From: Saprospiraceae bacterium
GTDB lineage: Bacteria; Bacteroidota; Bacteroidia; Chitinophagales; Saprospiraceae
NCBI GenBank assembly: GCA_020629715.1
Contig: JAHDCU010000006.1
Coordinates: 200,408 to 264,407 of the forward strand
Direction of reading: 5' to 3'
Length of the DNA: 64,000 bases
The notes beneath the pieces are model-generated. The model ran no database searches, was not told where the DNA came from, and saw only the letters and a list, made by a program, of their open reading frames with translations. Each line of letters opens with the position of its first letter. The first letter of the stretch is position 1. Positions 7,606 through 17,401 of the stretch are shown here, piece by piece. The position numbers were made by a program, and so were the translations under genes.

Positions 7606-9892
7606 GAAAACTACATTACGCTTTGTACTACTTATGTGTATCGTATTAGCGGCCTATGGCAACGCTAAGTCCAATGATAATATGCTTGTTGGTCTGCATT
7701 GTCCAGCAGATGTTTGGGTAAATTGTAACGACGAGTTATGGGATCTATCTATATATGGAAATGCATATTATGTAACCTATTCTGGCAATTATGACGCTGG
7801 ACTTCCAGTAGTATCATACGATCTTAATAGTTGCAATGTAGGTACTATCACACGTACGTGGTCGGTGCATCTATATGGTGATGACTATACATGTAGTCAG
7901 GTATTGCATGTGGAGTCTTCGGGCAATTTTGGACCAAGCAATATTACATGGCCTACTGAGCATGTCAATCTTACGGGCTGCTATCCGAGTACGGATCCTT
8001 CTGATCTACCAGACGGTGCTCAGCAGCCTACATTTGTACATACGGAGTGTAGTATGATTGCTAAATCTTACAATGATCTTTATTTTGATTTTGGATCCAC
8101 ATGTGAGAAAATAGTACGTACATGGAATGTTATTGACTGGTGTCAATATGTGCCTAATTCTGGTAGTAATGCTGGCTATTATTCTTTCGTACAAATTATA
8201 AAAATAAGTAAGGGTAATATTCCACTATTAGAATGTATAGACAATGTTGAGGGGTACTCATACAATTGCTTCAATGGATATGTCAACGCTGCACCACTTT
8301 TATTAGGTGATAACGGCTGCGGCGGAGGATATGAGGTTACTAATAACTCCCCTTATGCCACAGAATCAGGAAATGATATATCGGGTACATATCCCATAGG
8401 TAAGACTACGGTAGAATATACCGTGACATATGGTTGTGGCTTAAAAAAATATTGTACCGTAGATGTACATGTGACAGATGCCTCTCAACCATTGGTATAT
8501 TGTTTAGGTCAGTTACATATCCCACTGATGGGAATGGATACAGATGGTGACGGTATCAATGACGAAGGTATGCTAGAAGTATGGGCAAAAGACTTTGATT
8601 TTGGAAGTCAAGCTTCCTGTGGAAATGGTCCTTTGAGCTTTTCATTTGTCTCTGATGAGGTGATTATGAACAAGACTTTTACTTGTGATGATGTAGGTGA
8701 AAACACTTTCAATATTTATATCACAGATGCCATTGGAAATCAATCTTATTGTGAAGTAGTATTGGATGTTCAGAATAATAATGCCAATATCCAAGATTGC
8801 GAACCTGTAGTGGTTGATGATCCATCTGATGAGGATGATAGTACAGAGATCAAAGTATCAGGTACGATCAAAGATTTATTTGGTCAAGGTATCAAAAAGC
8901 AAACTATACGTGCCATGATGGCTACTGTAGATACAGTGATTTCTGTATCGACGGATACTACTACGGTAACGATTTATGATAGCCTGCTAAATGCATCTGG
9001 CAATTGGTTATTTTTTGAGTATGACGAAACAAATATAGTCACGACCGTGGATACTACGATCATCCATCATGAAGAGGAGGTCATGCAGACTGTATCCAAC
9101 AAAGAAGGGGAGTATGAAATGCAAGAATTTAATGACGGTGTAGACTATATGATGAAAGCCGACATCCATGCTCAATATAATATTGGTGAAATCGATTTTT
9201 CAGATGTCTATACCTTATTCGATCACTTATCAGCTACACAAGTAATCACAGATGCAGGTACATTGATCGCTGCAGATATGGATAATGACGGTCGAGTCAC
9301 GAGAGACGATCTAGAGATACTCATAGCTATAGCTGAAGAACGATTATCACCTGAAGACTTAGATATGTCTTGGATGATCATGACCGAACAATATCTCATT
9401 GAGCATAGTCTACAAGACATCATGGAGACTGGCAGTTACATTGATCATATTGTACTCCATGAGTTATCAGGCACGATGAATAATCAAAATTTCATCAGTA
9501 TACAAAAAGGAAACTTAACTCAATATTTAAATAAAAACTACAATCAACAAGACATGAACGGATTATTGAAGCAACTCCAAGAGACACCAAATCATAACCC
9601 TTCACCTTTACGGATTGCTTCGCGAAATACGTTAAACGTAGATCACGTAGGCGTATATCCCAATCCGTTTAAGGATGAATTTCAGATTTCACTTTTACAA
9701 TCCGTAGCAGGATATGTAGATGTATCATTAATGGATTTATCTGGAAAAGCATGGGTAAGCAAACGAGTATTTATGGATCAAGGTCATCAGACGATACAGA
9801 TGAATGCTGATGTAAATATACCATCAGGTATGTATCTATATCAAATAAGACAAGGTGAGCAGACTATCCAAGGAAAGATAATTAAGCAGTAG
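7604..9892 (+). CDS. Large T9SS-secreted protein with dockerin-like calcium motif
   Basis: A 762-residue exported protein with a signal peptide (residues 1-23). A Cys-rich N-terminal two thirds is made of repeated beta modules resembling the HYR/Ig-like type, with paired Cys and phrases such as KTTVEYTVTYGCGLKKYC. A DTDGDGIND calcium loop is near residue 315. Near residue 560 there is a dockerin-like EF loop (AADMDNDGRVTRDDLEIL). The last 80 residues form a T9SS type A sorting domain starting VYPNPFKDEF and ending GKIIKQ. It is probably a cell-surface or released adhesin or structural protein; no enzyme motif is seen. It has its own leader, with a striking inverted repeat at the start codon. 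Confidence 0.85.
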   Translation: MKTTLRFVLLMCIVLAAYGNAKSNDNMLVGLHCPADVWVNCNDELWDLSIYGNAYYVTYSGNYDAGLPVVSYDLNSCNVGTITRTWSVHLYGDDYTCSQVLHVESSGNFGPSNITWPTEHVNLTGCYPSTDPSDLPDGAQQPTFVHTECSMIAKSYNDLYFDFGSTCEKIVRTWNVIDWCQYVPNSGSNAGYYSFVQIIKISKGNIPLLECIDNVEGYSYNCFNGYVNAAPLLLGDNGCGGGYEVTNNSPYATESGNDISGTYPIGKTTVEYTVTYGCGLKKYCTVDVHVTDASQPLVYCLGQLHIPLMGMDTDGDGINDEGMLEVWAKDFDFGSQASCGNGPLSFSFVSDEVIMNKTFTCDDVGENTFNIYITDAIGNQSYCEVVLDVQNNNANIQDCEPVVVDDPSDEDDSTEIKVSGTIKDLFGQGIKKQTIRAMMATVDTVISVSTDTTTVTIYDSLLNASGNWLFFEYDETNIVTTVDTTIIHHEEEVMQTVSNKEGEYEMQEFNDGVDYMMKADIHAQYNIGEIDFSDVYTLFDHLSATQVITDAGTLIAADMDNDGRVTRDDLEILIAIAEERLSPEDLDMSWMIMTEQYLIEHSLQDIMETGSYIDHIVLHELSGTMNNQNFISIQKGNLTQYLNKNYNQQDMNGLLKQLQETPNHNPSPLRIASRNTLNVDHVGVYPNPFKDEFQISLLQSVAGYVDVSLMDLSGKAWVSKRVFMDQGHQTIQMNADVNIPSGMYLYQIRQGEQTIQGKIIKQ

Positions 9893-9992
9893 GTTTGTTT
9901 ACGGTTTCTAAATCTTAATGCCTGAAACACGTATTAAGTATGAAGCCATAATCCTTAAACTCTAAACAAATATAAACCCTAAACTGTAGAGC

Positions 9993-11234
9993 TTACTCAT
10001 ACCTCAAAGATTCAATAGGGTCAAGTCTTGCGGCTTTCAATGCGGGATAGAGACCTGATAATATACCTACTACTAAGCATACGGTGATCGCTAGTGCTAT
10101 CCATGCCCATGGTATGATAAATACACCATTGACCCAAGCGGCAACGGCAAGACCTACCAGCATACCTAGTAAAATACCTAGTATACCTCCAAGCTGACAG
10201 ATGACTACGGCTTCTGTTAAAAATTGTATCAAGACATTATTACTAGTAGCACCTAGTGCCTTGCGGACTCCTATTTCCCTTGTTCGTTCTGTGACAGTGA
10301 CTAGCATGATATTCATCAATCCTATAGCGGCGCCGACCAGTGTCATCAAAGCAATCACAATAGCACCGATCTGAATTTCTCCCGTTATATCATCTAATGT
10401 TTCTAATATTGACCCACTACTTCTGATCGTAAAGTCATTATCCTGGGCAGCACGTAAAGATCTCACATTACGCATGATTCCTGTAGCGGAGGATATAGCT
10501 TCATCGACCAATGTAGCATTGGTCACGGCGATATTGACGGTATAGTTTTTCTTAGGTCCACCATATAATGCTTTAGCTTTAGTCAAGGGTAAAAATACGC
10601 GTCGATCTTGTCCTGAACTGCCCGTGCTACCTTTGGCCTTGAGGGTGCCTACTATTTTGTATTTAGTATTTCCTACACTCATAGTCTTCCCTAGAGCAAA
10701 ACTAGGATTACCCTTAAAAAGTGTCTCTACAATATCACTGCCGATCACAATCTTATGTGAACCAGTCAGTACCTCATTGGTGTTGAAGTTTCTACCTTCT
10801 TCAAATTCGTAGGCGGCTACATCAAAGTAGTTTTCGTCGATTCCAATAATGCGTACGGTAGGATTGGTTTTTTCATTTTGAAATTTACAGGTACCACTTG
10901 AGCTACAATATATTCGTACACTGGTTTTTGATCCTGCAAAAGAGTACCGTTCTTTAAATTCCATGGCCTGCTCAAATACGATGGGTTCTCCTTGTTTGAC
11001 TTGCCGACCTTGTCTTCTGCTACGTACGTTTTCACTCGATGGGTATATGGTAAAACTATTGGCCCCAAGTCGATTAAAATTGCTACTCATGGTGAATAGA
11101 ATAGTATCAATTGCTGTCAAAATACCTACTAAGCATGAGATACCCACAGCAATGATTATCAAGGTCAAGAATGACCTCAAAAAATTAGACTTCACAGAAC
11201 GTAAAGCAATACGGATATTCTCCCAAAAGCTCAT
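9993..11234 (-). CDS. MacB-type ABC transporter permease (FtsX family)
   Basis: This inner-membrane protein of 413 residues has one N-terminal transmembrane segment (about residues 20-45), a large periplasmic MacB-like domain (about 46-280), and three C-terminal segments of the FtsX domain (about 285-400). The family signature TERTREIGVRKALGATSNNV is intact. Such permeases work with a separate ATPase in exporting peptides, lipoproteins or small toxic molecules, but no ATPase or membrane-fusion gene is adjacent here. It begins on a clear ATG (MSFWENIRIAL) and is transcribed alone or ahead of nothing obvious. Confidence 0.92.
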   Translation of the reverse strand: MSFWENIRIALRSVKSNFLRSFLTLIIIAVGISCLVGILTAIDTILFTMSSNFNRLGANSFTIYPSSENVRSRRQGRQVKQGEPIVFEQAMEFKERYSFAGSKTSVRIYCSSSGTCKFQNEKTNPTVRIIGIDENYFDVAAYEFEEGRNFNTNEVLTGSHKIVIGSDIVETLFKGNPSFALGKTMSVGNTKYKIVGTLKAKGSTGSSGQDRRVFLPLTKAKALYGGPKKNYTVNIAVTNATLVDEAISSATGIMRNVRSLRAAQDNDFTIRSSGSILETLDDITGEIQIGAIVIALMTLVGAAIGLMNIMLVTVTERTREIGVRKALGATSNNVLIQFLTEAVVICQLGGILGILLGMLVGLAVAAWVNGVFIIPWAWIALAITVCLVVGILSGLYPALKAARLDPIESLRYE

Positions 11235-11341
11235 GATGTGAATATAGGATAAACTGGCACTTCACTGTACGTCAGTATTCGTTTTAAAACTTATTTTTCT
11301 ACCAAACTGATAAATTGATCGAGAGGAGACAATAGATATGC

Positions 11342-12133
11342 TCAGAATATATCCTGATCTGAAATGACTTTCAATACTTCTGGATATAGCTCAGGATTAG
11401 CGGCAATAATATGTCCTTCTGTGAGCATTTTTTGTTTCCCCTTGTAGTCACTCACGATACCACCTGCTTCTTTCACAATCAATATACCAGCGGCTAAGTC
11501 CCAAGCATTGAGCGTAGACTCATAGTATGCTTGAGTACGGCTGGCAGCGACGTAACAAAGATCTAAGGCTGCGCTGCCAAATCTTCGCATACCACGACCT
11601 CGCATCAGCCAATTTTTGATAATTTCAAAATGAGCGTCTACCGGATATTCATTGGTATATGGAAATCCAGTGGCTACAAGACTATGACTAAGGCCTACAT
11701 TTCGTATATGCATTCGATCTCCATTGAGGAAAGCACCTTCATCTTTTGCCGCAGAAAATACATCTCCGATCATGACATCTTGTATGACTCCTACTATCAG
11801 ATCCGTCTTATTCCATAAGGCTACACTAACGGAGAAGTAAGGAATATGATGCAGAAAATTGGTGGTGCCATCCAGAGGGTCGATAATCCAAATGAGTTCT
11901 TTGTCTAGATCATTGGGCGTATCTTCTTCTGTCCAAAACCCTGAGTTTGGGATAATCTTTGATAGCTCTTCGACTAATATTTTTTCAGCTCCTTTATCGA
12001 CGAAACTTACTAGACTATTATGCTCTTTTACCTCAATTTGGTCATAACTGACCGAAGCATAGTGTTTTTTGATGAATACTGCGGCTTGGGCTACCGCATT
12101 TTTAGTTTGCTCTAGGATTAACGATAGATCCAT
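11342..12133 (-). CDS. Inositol monophosphatase family protein
   Basis: A 263-residue member of the Mg-dependent, Li-sensitive sugar phosphatase family. The metal sites are intact: Glu-Glu in FWTEEDTPND, the central WIIDPLDGTTNFLH motif (Asp, Asp, Gly, Thr), and the C-terminal NAWDLAAGILIVKEAGG. The likely substrate is myo-inositol 1-phosphate or a related sugar phosphate; 3'-phosphoadenosine phosphatase activity cannot be excluded. Its start codon follows the stop of the Nfu gene with no gap, so the two are co-transcribed. Confidence 0.94.
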   Translation of the reverse strand: MDLSLILEQTKNAVAQAAVFIKKHYASVSYDQIEVKEHNSLVSFVDKGAEKILVEELSKIIPNSGFWTEEDTPNDLDKELIWIIDPLDGTTNFLHHIPYFSVSVALWNKTDLIVGVIQDVMIGDVFSAAKDEGAFLNGDRMHIRNVGLSHSLVATGFPYTNEYPVDAHFEIIKNWLMRGRGMRRFGSAALDLCYVAASRTQAYYESTLNAWDLAAGILIVKEAGGIVSDYKGKQKMLTEGHIIAANPELYPEVLKVISDQDIF

Positions 12134-12757
12134 CTATCCCATCTCTTGAACAACCTCAGTCACTTCAGGAACCATACGCTTGAGCATGCCTTCGATACCT
12201 GATTTAAGTGTTACGGTAGATGATGGGCAACCACTACAAGAGCCTTGTAAAATTACACTTACTACACCTTTATCAAATGATTTGAATTCGATATTCCCAC
12301 CGTCCATTTCTACGGCTGGTTTTACGTAAGTATCGATCAGGTCTTTGATTTTTTTAACTAGTTCTGCTTCTTCTCCTGTATATTGATATCCAGTTCCTTT
12401 TGCAGCTTCTATTTCTTGCATGGCTTCTTCAAAGCCATCATTGATGATATCTCCGCCAGCCTCTACATAGTCTTTGATAAACTCTTTAAGCTTAAGCATA
12501 ATATCTTCCCAAGCATAGTTGAATTCCTTGGTTATGGTTACGAAATTATTGCATACATAGACCCCTTTTACAAAAGAATGTGCAAATAACGCGGTGCCTA
12601 ATGGAGACCATTCTTTAGCCAATTCTTCTTCTCTAAAGTCAGCTGTACCTTTATAAAGCATTCTATTGGTCACAAACTTCAAAGACTCAGGATTAGGAGT
12701 TTGCTCCGTATAAATCATTACTGGGCTAGCTGTTTTTGGTGCAGTATTCGTTTCCAT
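12134..12757 (-). CDS. Nfu-type iron-sulfur cluster carrier protein
   Basis: The 207-residue protein has an N-terminal Nfu domain (YTEQTPNPESLKFVTNRML, about residues 15-105) and a C-terminal NifU-like domain with the cluster-binding CSGCPSS motif near residue 173. The Nfu domain with a C-terminal CxxC carries a 4Fe-4S cluster to target enzymes. Both Cys are present. It is the first gene of a two-gene transcript with the inositol monophosphatase. The upstream region is AT-rich and holds a TATATTTA box that loosely fits a -7 element. Confidence 0.93.
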   Translation of the reverse strand: METNTAPKTASPVMIYTEQTPNPESLKFVTNRMLYKGTADFREEELAKEWSPLGTALFAHSFVKGVYVCNNFVTITKEFNYAWEDIMLKLKEFIKDYVEAGGDIINDGFEEAMQEIEAAKGTGYQYTGEEAELVKKIKDLIDTYVKPAVEMDGGNIEFKSFDKGVVSVILQGSCSGCPSSTVTLKSGIEGMLKRMVPEVTEVVQEMG

Positions 12758-12943
12758 CTACTCTTAAATTTAATGTAAATATAACACCTATATATTCATA
12801 GTAGTTTTCGTACAGATGCCTAATCTTAAAGATTATATACTCAGATTTTACTATTTTACCATTATGTTCTCTTTTTGGTCTATGAAAACGCCTCATCGAG
12901 AATAGACACTTATTATTCTAGAACCTAATTATTGCAATAACCT

Positions 12944-14674
12944 ATGATTGTTATCAATCGATTGCTTGCCATACTACTCTTGATATGTGGTACAGTGATC
13001 TCTCATGCTCAAAACAGTAATGATGCTGGTGAACTGAGCGATGTTATTTTAATCAAGAATGTACATATTGTCAAATCTCCTACTGCACCGGTTACATTTG
13101 GTTCGGTATTGATCGACAATGGATTGATAAAAGCAGTAGGAACGGTAAGCTCGGTTCCATACAATGCTCGTATCATCGAGGGTGATAGTATGTATCTATA
13201 CGCAGGATTTATAGATGGAGGCTCTCATACTTCGATTCCAAAACCAGAAAAAAAAGATAGAAAGGATATCGATAATCCTGGAAATCCAAATTACGAAGAT
13301 GTAGGGATCATGCCTCAGCACGAGAGCATTTTAGATCGTAAGTCGTCGGACTCAAGTATTGGAGCCATGGCAAAATCTGGTGTATTGACTAGTCATATCT
13401 TTAGTCACGGTCGATTGATGCCTGGTCAAGGATCAGTAGTTTCTAATCATTCGATAAGCAATGAAGAAGTACTGATTGCTCGATCAACTAGTTTTGTAAC
13501 AAACCTCAATACTTCATGGGGAGCTTATCCCTCTACTCGTATAGGCGCAATTTCTCGATGGAAAGAACTCTACAAGCAAGCTAAAAATGCACAGGCTTAT
13601 GAGCAGAAATATAAAGTTTCTAAAAAAGGAATGGTGAAGCCAGATTATGATGAGACGCTTGCTGCAATTTATCCAGTCATTGATGGTGATCAAAAAGTAT
13701 TTTTTGAAGCGATGGATGATAAAACCATGCATCAGATTCTAAAGATCCAAAAGGAACTTGGATTTAAGCTAGTCTTGATGGATGTCAAAGGGGCTTGGCG
13801 TATGATGAATAAGCTTATGTCATCACCTGCAGAAATTTTAATATCACTAGATATACCTGAAGCAGAAAAAGAAGAAGAGGATAAGACTGATGACGAAAAG
13901 GTAGATTCCGATAAACAAGAAGAAAAGAAAGCGGATAAAAAGAAGGATGAAAAAAGTGAGGAGCATAAGGCTTTAGAAAAGCGTAAAAAAGAAGCTGTAG
14001 CTAAAGAAATTGCACAAGCGGCAACTTTAGAAAAATCAGGAAAACGTTTTGGATTTTCTTTTATCAAAGGAAAGAGTAAGGATCTACATAAAAACCTGAG
14101 AGCAATGATAGATGCAGGACTTTCTGAGAAAGCAGCATTATCAGCATTGACGATAAATGCAGCGGAGATACTCGGAGTTAGCGATATCTTAGGTACTGTT
14201 GAAAATGGTAAACTTGCCAATGTCTTCATGACAGATAAGCCATACTTTGAAGAAAAATCAAAGATCAAGTATACCATCGTACAAGGTCATGTCACTAAGC
14301 ATGAAGAGAAAAAGAAGAAAAAGTCAGGCGATGCTGAAGAAGGACTTGATATCTCAGGTACTTGGGCTTATACACTTGATATCCCAATACCTGAAAATAC
14401 AGGTACCATTAAAATCACTAAAATAGGTGATAACAATTACACTTTTGAAGTAGCGACTACACAAGAGCCTGATGATCCAGAGGTCATAGAGGATGTGAGT
14501 CTTGATGGAAGTACAGCAGACTTTTCTTTTACCACAGATGGTGATGGAATGTCTATGGATATTGATTGGACATTGGACTTTACCGATAGCACTGCCGAAG
14601 GAAAAATAACAGTAGGTGCATTTGGAACATTCGACTCTAGCGCGACTAAAAAATCTGACCCTAACTTAAAATGA
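12944..14674 (+). CDS. Exported amidohydrolase-like protein, probably inactive, with C-terminal beta domain
   Basis: A 576-residue protein with a signal peptide (about 1-22, ending SHA). The amidohydrolase fold is recognisable from the N-terminal beta sandwich (IDNGLIKAVGTV) and the C-terminal GLSEKAALSALTINAAEILG and GTVENGKLANVFM segments. At the place of the metal-binding HxH it reads FIDGGSHTS, so the first His is lost. A highly charged Lys/Glu linker covers about residues 305-350. The last 100 residues (GTWAYTLDIPIPE onward) form an extra lipocalin-like beta domain. It is the first of three related genes and its stop overlaps the next start as ATGA. Confidence 0.82.
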   Translation: MIVINRLLAILLLICGTVISHAQNSNDAGELSDVILIKNVHIVKSPTAPVTFGSVLIDNGLIKAVGTVSSVPYNARIIEGDSMYLYAGFIDGGSHTSIPKPEKKDRKDIDNPGNPNYEDVGIMPQHESILDRKSSDSSIGAMAKSGVLTSHIFSHGRLMPGQGSVVSNHSISNEEVLIARSTSFVTNLNTSWGAYPSTRIGAISRWKELYKQAKNAQAYEQKYKVSKKGMVKPDYDETLAAIYPVIDGDQKVFFEAMDDKTMHQILKIQKELGFKLVLMDVKGAWRMMNKLMSSPAEILISLDIPEAEKEEEDKTDDEKVDSDKQEEKKADKKKDEKSEEHKALEKRKKEAVAKEIAQAATLEKSGKRFGFSFIKGKSKDLHKNLRAMIDAGLSEKAALSALTINAAEILGVSDILGTVENGKLANVFMTDKPYFEEKSKIKYTIVQGHVTKHEEKKKKKSGDAEEGLDISGTWAYTLDIPIPENTGTIKITKIGDNNYTFEVATTQEPDDPEVIEDVSLDGSTADFSFTTDGDGMSMDIDWTLDFTDSTAEGKITVGAFGTFDSSATKKSDPNLK

Positions 14675-16068
14675 CTAAAATGGTATCATATATATATATA
14701 TCCAAATTAAGTGCTCTATGTTTTACGATGCTGCTTTCATTATCAATGACAGCACAAACCGAAACGGGCGATGTACTTATCAAAAACGGTACAGTAATCA
14801 CCATTACCGATGGTGTAAAAGAGGATACTGATGTATTAATTAGAAATGGAAAAATTTCGAAAATTGGATCTGATCTTTCGGCAAGAGAAGGCACAAAAAC
14901 AATAGATGCCGAAGGCAAATTTGTAATGCCTGGCATCATTGATGCCCATAGTCATATAGCCTTGGATGTAGTCAATGAAGCGACTGCACCTAATACTGCC
15001 ATGGTAGCAGTGGGAGATGCACTTGATCCTTACGATGTAGGTGTTTATCGAGCTTTAGCAGGAGGAGTGACTATATCACATGCCATGCATGGCTCTGCGA
15101 ATGCAGTCGGTGGACAATGCGAAACCATCAAACATAGATATGGTGTCACTGACCCAGAAGATATGCGCATGGATGGAGCTCCACGAACTATAAAATTTGC
15201 ATTGGGAGAAAATCCAATGCGAGTACATGGAGAGAATAATGACATCGTCCCTTCTACGCGTATGGGGGTCGAGCAAGTATTCAGAAAGTCTTTTGCAGAT
15301 GCTCAAGTTTATATGGCGGCGCAAGAAAATTATAAGAAAGGTATTAGCAAAATGCCTCCAAAATACGATGAAAGAAATGAGGTCATGGCTGATATATTAC
15401 GAGGTGATATTATTATCCATTGCCACAGTTATCGGGCAGATGAGATCCTGATGTTGATGGATGTATTAGGTGACTACGGGGTCTCTAAAATTACTTTTCA
15501 GCATGTCAACGAAGGATTTAAAGTAGCTCCAGAATTAGCAGAATTTGGTGCTGCAGCCTCTGTATTTGCAGATTGGTGGGCTTATAAATTTGAGGTATAT
15601 TATTCAACAGCTTTCAATGCAGCAATACTTTCTCGCAATGGTGTGGTTACTTCTATCAATTCGGATTCTGGAGAGCTCATCAGACACCTTTATCACGAAG
15701 CTGGAAAATCTCAACGATATGGAAAGCTGACGGATAACGAAGCGCTACGATTGATTACGATCAACCCCGCCATTCAGCTAGGAATTGATGACCGGGTAGG
15801 GAGTATAGAAGAAGGGAAAGAAGGAGATATTGCCATATTCAGTGCTCATCCACTCAGTATATATGCTGTACCAGAGATGACTATTGTAGATGGTGTGGTG
15901 AGATTTGACATCAACAATGATCCCGACGATATGCGTATTTGGGTAGACCCAAAAGAAGATTTTTCTGATACCTATGAGGGTAATGAGGAGCATCATGATT
16001 GTAGTAATGATCGATGTATGCAAGGAGTATTTATCAATGGTCATGCTGTGCATAGCCATCATAGATAG
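14671..16068 (+). CDS. Exported amidohydrolase with intact metal site
   Basis: A 465-residue metal-dependent hydrolase of the imidazolonepropionase-like group. A signal peptide is followed by the N-terminal sandwich (DVLIKNGTVITITDG). The metal ligands are all visible: HxH in GIIDAHSHIALD, His in IIIHCHSYRADE, His in ITFQHVNEG, and Asp in VTSINSDSGE. It is the only one of the three tandem paralogs with a complete site, so it is the likely enzyme of the set. The substrate is unknown; exported Bacteroidota relatives are usually assigned to amide, peptide or lactone hydrolysis. A later Met (MVSYIY) is a possible alternative start. Confidence 0.9.
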   Translation: MTKMVSYIYISKLSALCFTMLLSLSMTAQTETGDVLIKNGTVITITDGVKEDTDVLIRNGKISKIGSDLSAREGTKTIDAEGKFVMPGIIDAHSHIALDVVNEATAPNTAMVAVGDALDPYDVGVYRALAGGVTISHAMHGSANAVGGQCETIKHRYGVTDPEDMRMDGAPRTIKFALGENPMRVHGENNDIVPSTRMGVEQVFRKSFADAQVYMAAQENYKKGISKMPPKYDERNEVMADILRGDIIIHCHSYRADEILMLMDVLGDYGVSKITFQHVNEGFKVAPELAEFGAAASVFADWWAYKFEVYYSTAFNAAILSRNGVVTSINSDSGELIRHLYHEAGKSQRYGKLTDNEALRLITINPAIQLGIDDRVGSIEEGKEGDIAIFSAHPLSIYAVPEMTIVDGVVRFDINNDPDDMRIWVDPKEDFSDTYEGNEEHHDCSNDRCMQGVFINGHAVHSHHR

Positions 16069-16108
16069 GCACGTCGCATAAATTATCACACTAGAAAAAA
16101 GAGAAATA

Positions 16109-17401
16109 ATGAATATCAAAATATATATACTAGGCTTACTTGTTTTCTGCATTTCATGGACTCAGGCGCAGCAAGTAACACCATCTGAATCAGGTGCTTT
16201 TATTCTTAAAAATGGGACTGTACATACGGTAACCAAAGGCACGATGACAGGGGATGTACTGATTAAAGATGGTAAGATTGCCGATGTAGGTGCCAATATA
16301 GTCGCTGCAGATGCAACAGAAGTAGACTGTACAGGCAAGCACATTTATCCAGGAATGATAGATGGGATGACACGACTTGGATTAGAGGAGATAGGTGCTG
16401 TATCATTGACTAGAGACTTTAACGAACTCGGAGATTTTAATCCTCATATGAAAGCTCTAACCGCGGTCAATCCAGGTTCAGTAAGCATCCCTGTGACTCG
16501 TACTAATGGTGTGACTTCAGTGATTGCCGCACCTACAGGAGGACTATTTTCTGGTCAAGCCTCTTTGATCAATCTTCATGGCTATACCCCCCAGCAGATG
16601 TATGCAGGTTTCACTGCAGTAATCATGAACTTCCCTTCATCAGGAAAGCGTGGTCGATGGGATCGTCGATCTGCTGAAGATATCAAGAAAGATGCTGATA
16701 AAGCCGCGAAAAAGCTCAATGGCATATGGGATAAAGCACAAGATTATGCTCGTATGGATAGTATTGCTCAAGCCACAGGAGCTGTCAAAGAAGGGTATAA
16801 TCCACAAATGGAAGCTCTACTCAGTACAGCTCAAGGCAATGCCTCGATGATGATAAGAGTCAATAAAAAGCAAGATATTCTGAATGCCATAGAATGGGTA
16901 CAAGAGCGAGAGATAAAAGCAATATTCGTAGGAGTAGCAGAAGGGTGGAGAGTAGCCAAAGAACTTGCAGAAGCTAATATACCCTGTGTCGTAGGGCCAG
17001 TACTGGGTATGCCTACTCGTGGATATGATAGATATGATCGTCCTTATAAGAATCCTGGAGTTATGCAGCAGGCGGGTGTAAAAGTGGCTATCATGACTAA
17101 TGACTCAGAGAATGTTCGTAACCTTCCATTCAATGCAGGGTTTGCTGCAACTTACGGGATGGGTAAAGAAGAAGCGCTGAAAGCAGTTACCATAGTTCCT
17201 GCAGAAATATTTGGACTAGCGGATCAGCTAGGAAGTATTGAGGCTGGTAAAGTAGCAAATCTATTTGTCTCTGATGGCGATCCATTTGAGACAAAGACTC
17301 AAATCACAGACCTTTTCATAGAAGGATGGAAAGTACCGATCGAAAGTAGACATACATTATTGTATGAGGAGTTTATAAAGCGGTCTCCTGGCTTGGAATA
17401 A
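16109..17401 (+). CDS. Exported amidohydrolase-like protein lacking HxH
   Basis: A 430-residue paralog of the two genes upstream, with a signal peptide ending AQA. The family frame is clear (FILKNGTVHTVTKGTMTGDV, then GMIDGMTRLGLEE, and at the C-terminus YGMGKEEALKAVTIVPAEIFG and GSIEAGKVANLFV). The HxH after GMID is replaced by GMTRLG, and the later His ligands are not evident either, so it probably does not bind the metals. It may form a heteromeric unit with the intact middle paralog. It follows that gene after 40 bases, and its TAA shares its last base with the next gene's ATG. Confidence 0.85.
   Translation: MNIKIYILGLLVFCISWTQAQQVTPSESGAFILKNGTVHTVTKGTMTGDVLIKDGKIADVGANIVAADATEVDCTGKHIYPGMIDGMTRLGLEEIGAVSLTRDFNELGDFNPHMKALTAVNPGSVSIPVTRTNGVTSVIAAPTGGLFSGQASLINLHGYTPQQMYAGFTAVIMNFPSSGKRGRWDRRSAEDIKKDADKAAKKLNGIWDKAQDYARMDSIAQATGAVKEGYNPQMEALLSTAQGNASMMIRVNKKQDILNAIEWVQEREIKAIFVGVAEGWRVAKELAEANIPCVVGPVLGMPTRGYDRYDRPYKNPGVMQQAGVKVAIMTNDSENVRNLPFNAGFAATYGMGKEEALKAVTIVPAEIFGLADQLGSIEAGKVANLFVSDGDPFETKTQITDLFIEGWKVPIESRHTLLYEEFIKRSPGLE

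Noticed and set aside
13732-14277. Minus-strand open frame of 181 codons inside the first amidohydrolase-like gene
   Set aside because: It is a Ser/Phe/Leu-rich mirror of the charged Lys/Glu segment on the other strand, with no domain or start context.
14688-14701. AT dinucleotide run near the start of the second amidohydrolase
   Set aside because: It is a short, coding, AT-rich stretch (Ile/Tyr codons) with no sign of repeat expansion.
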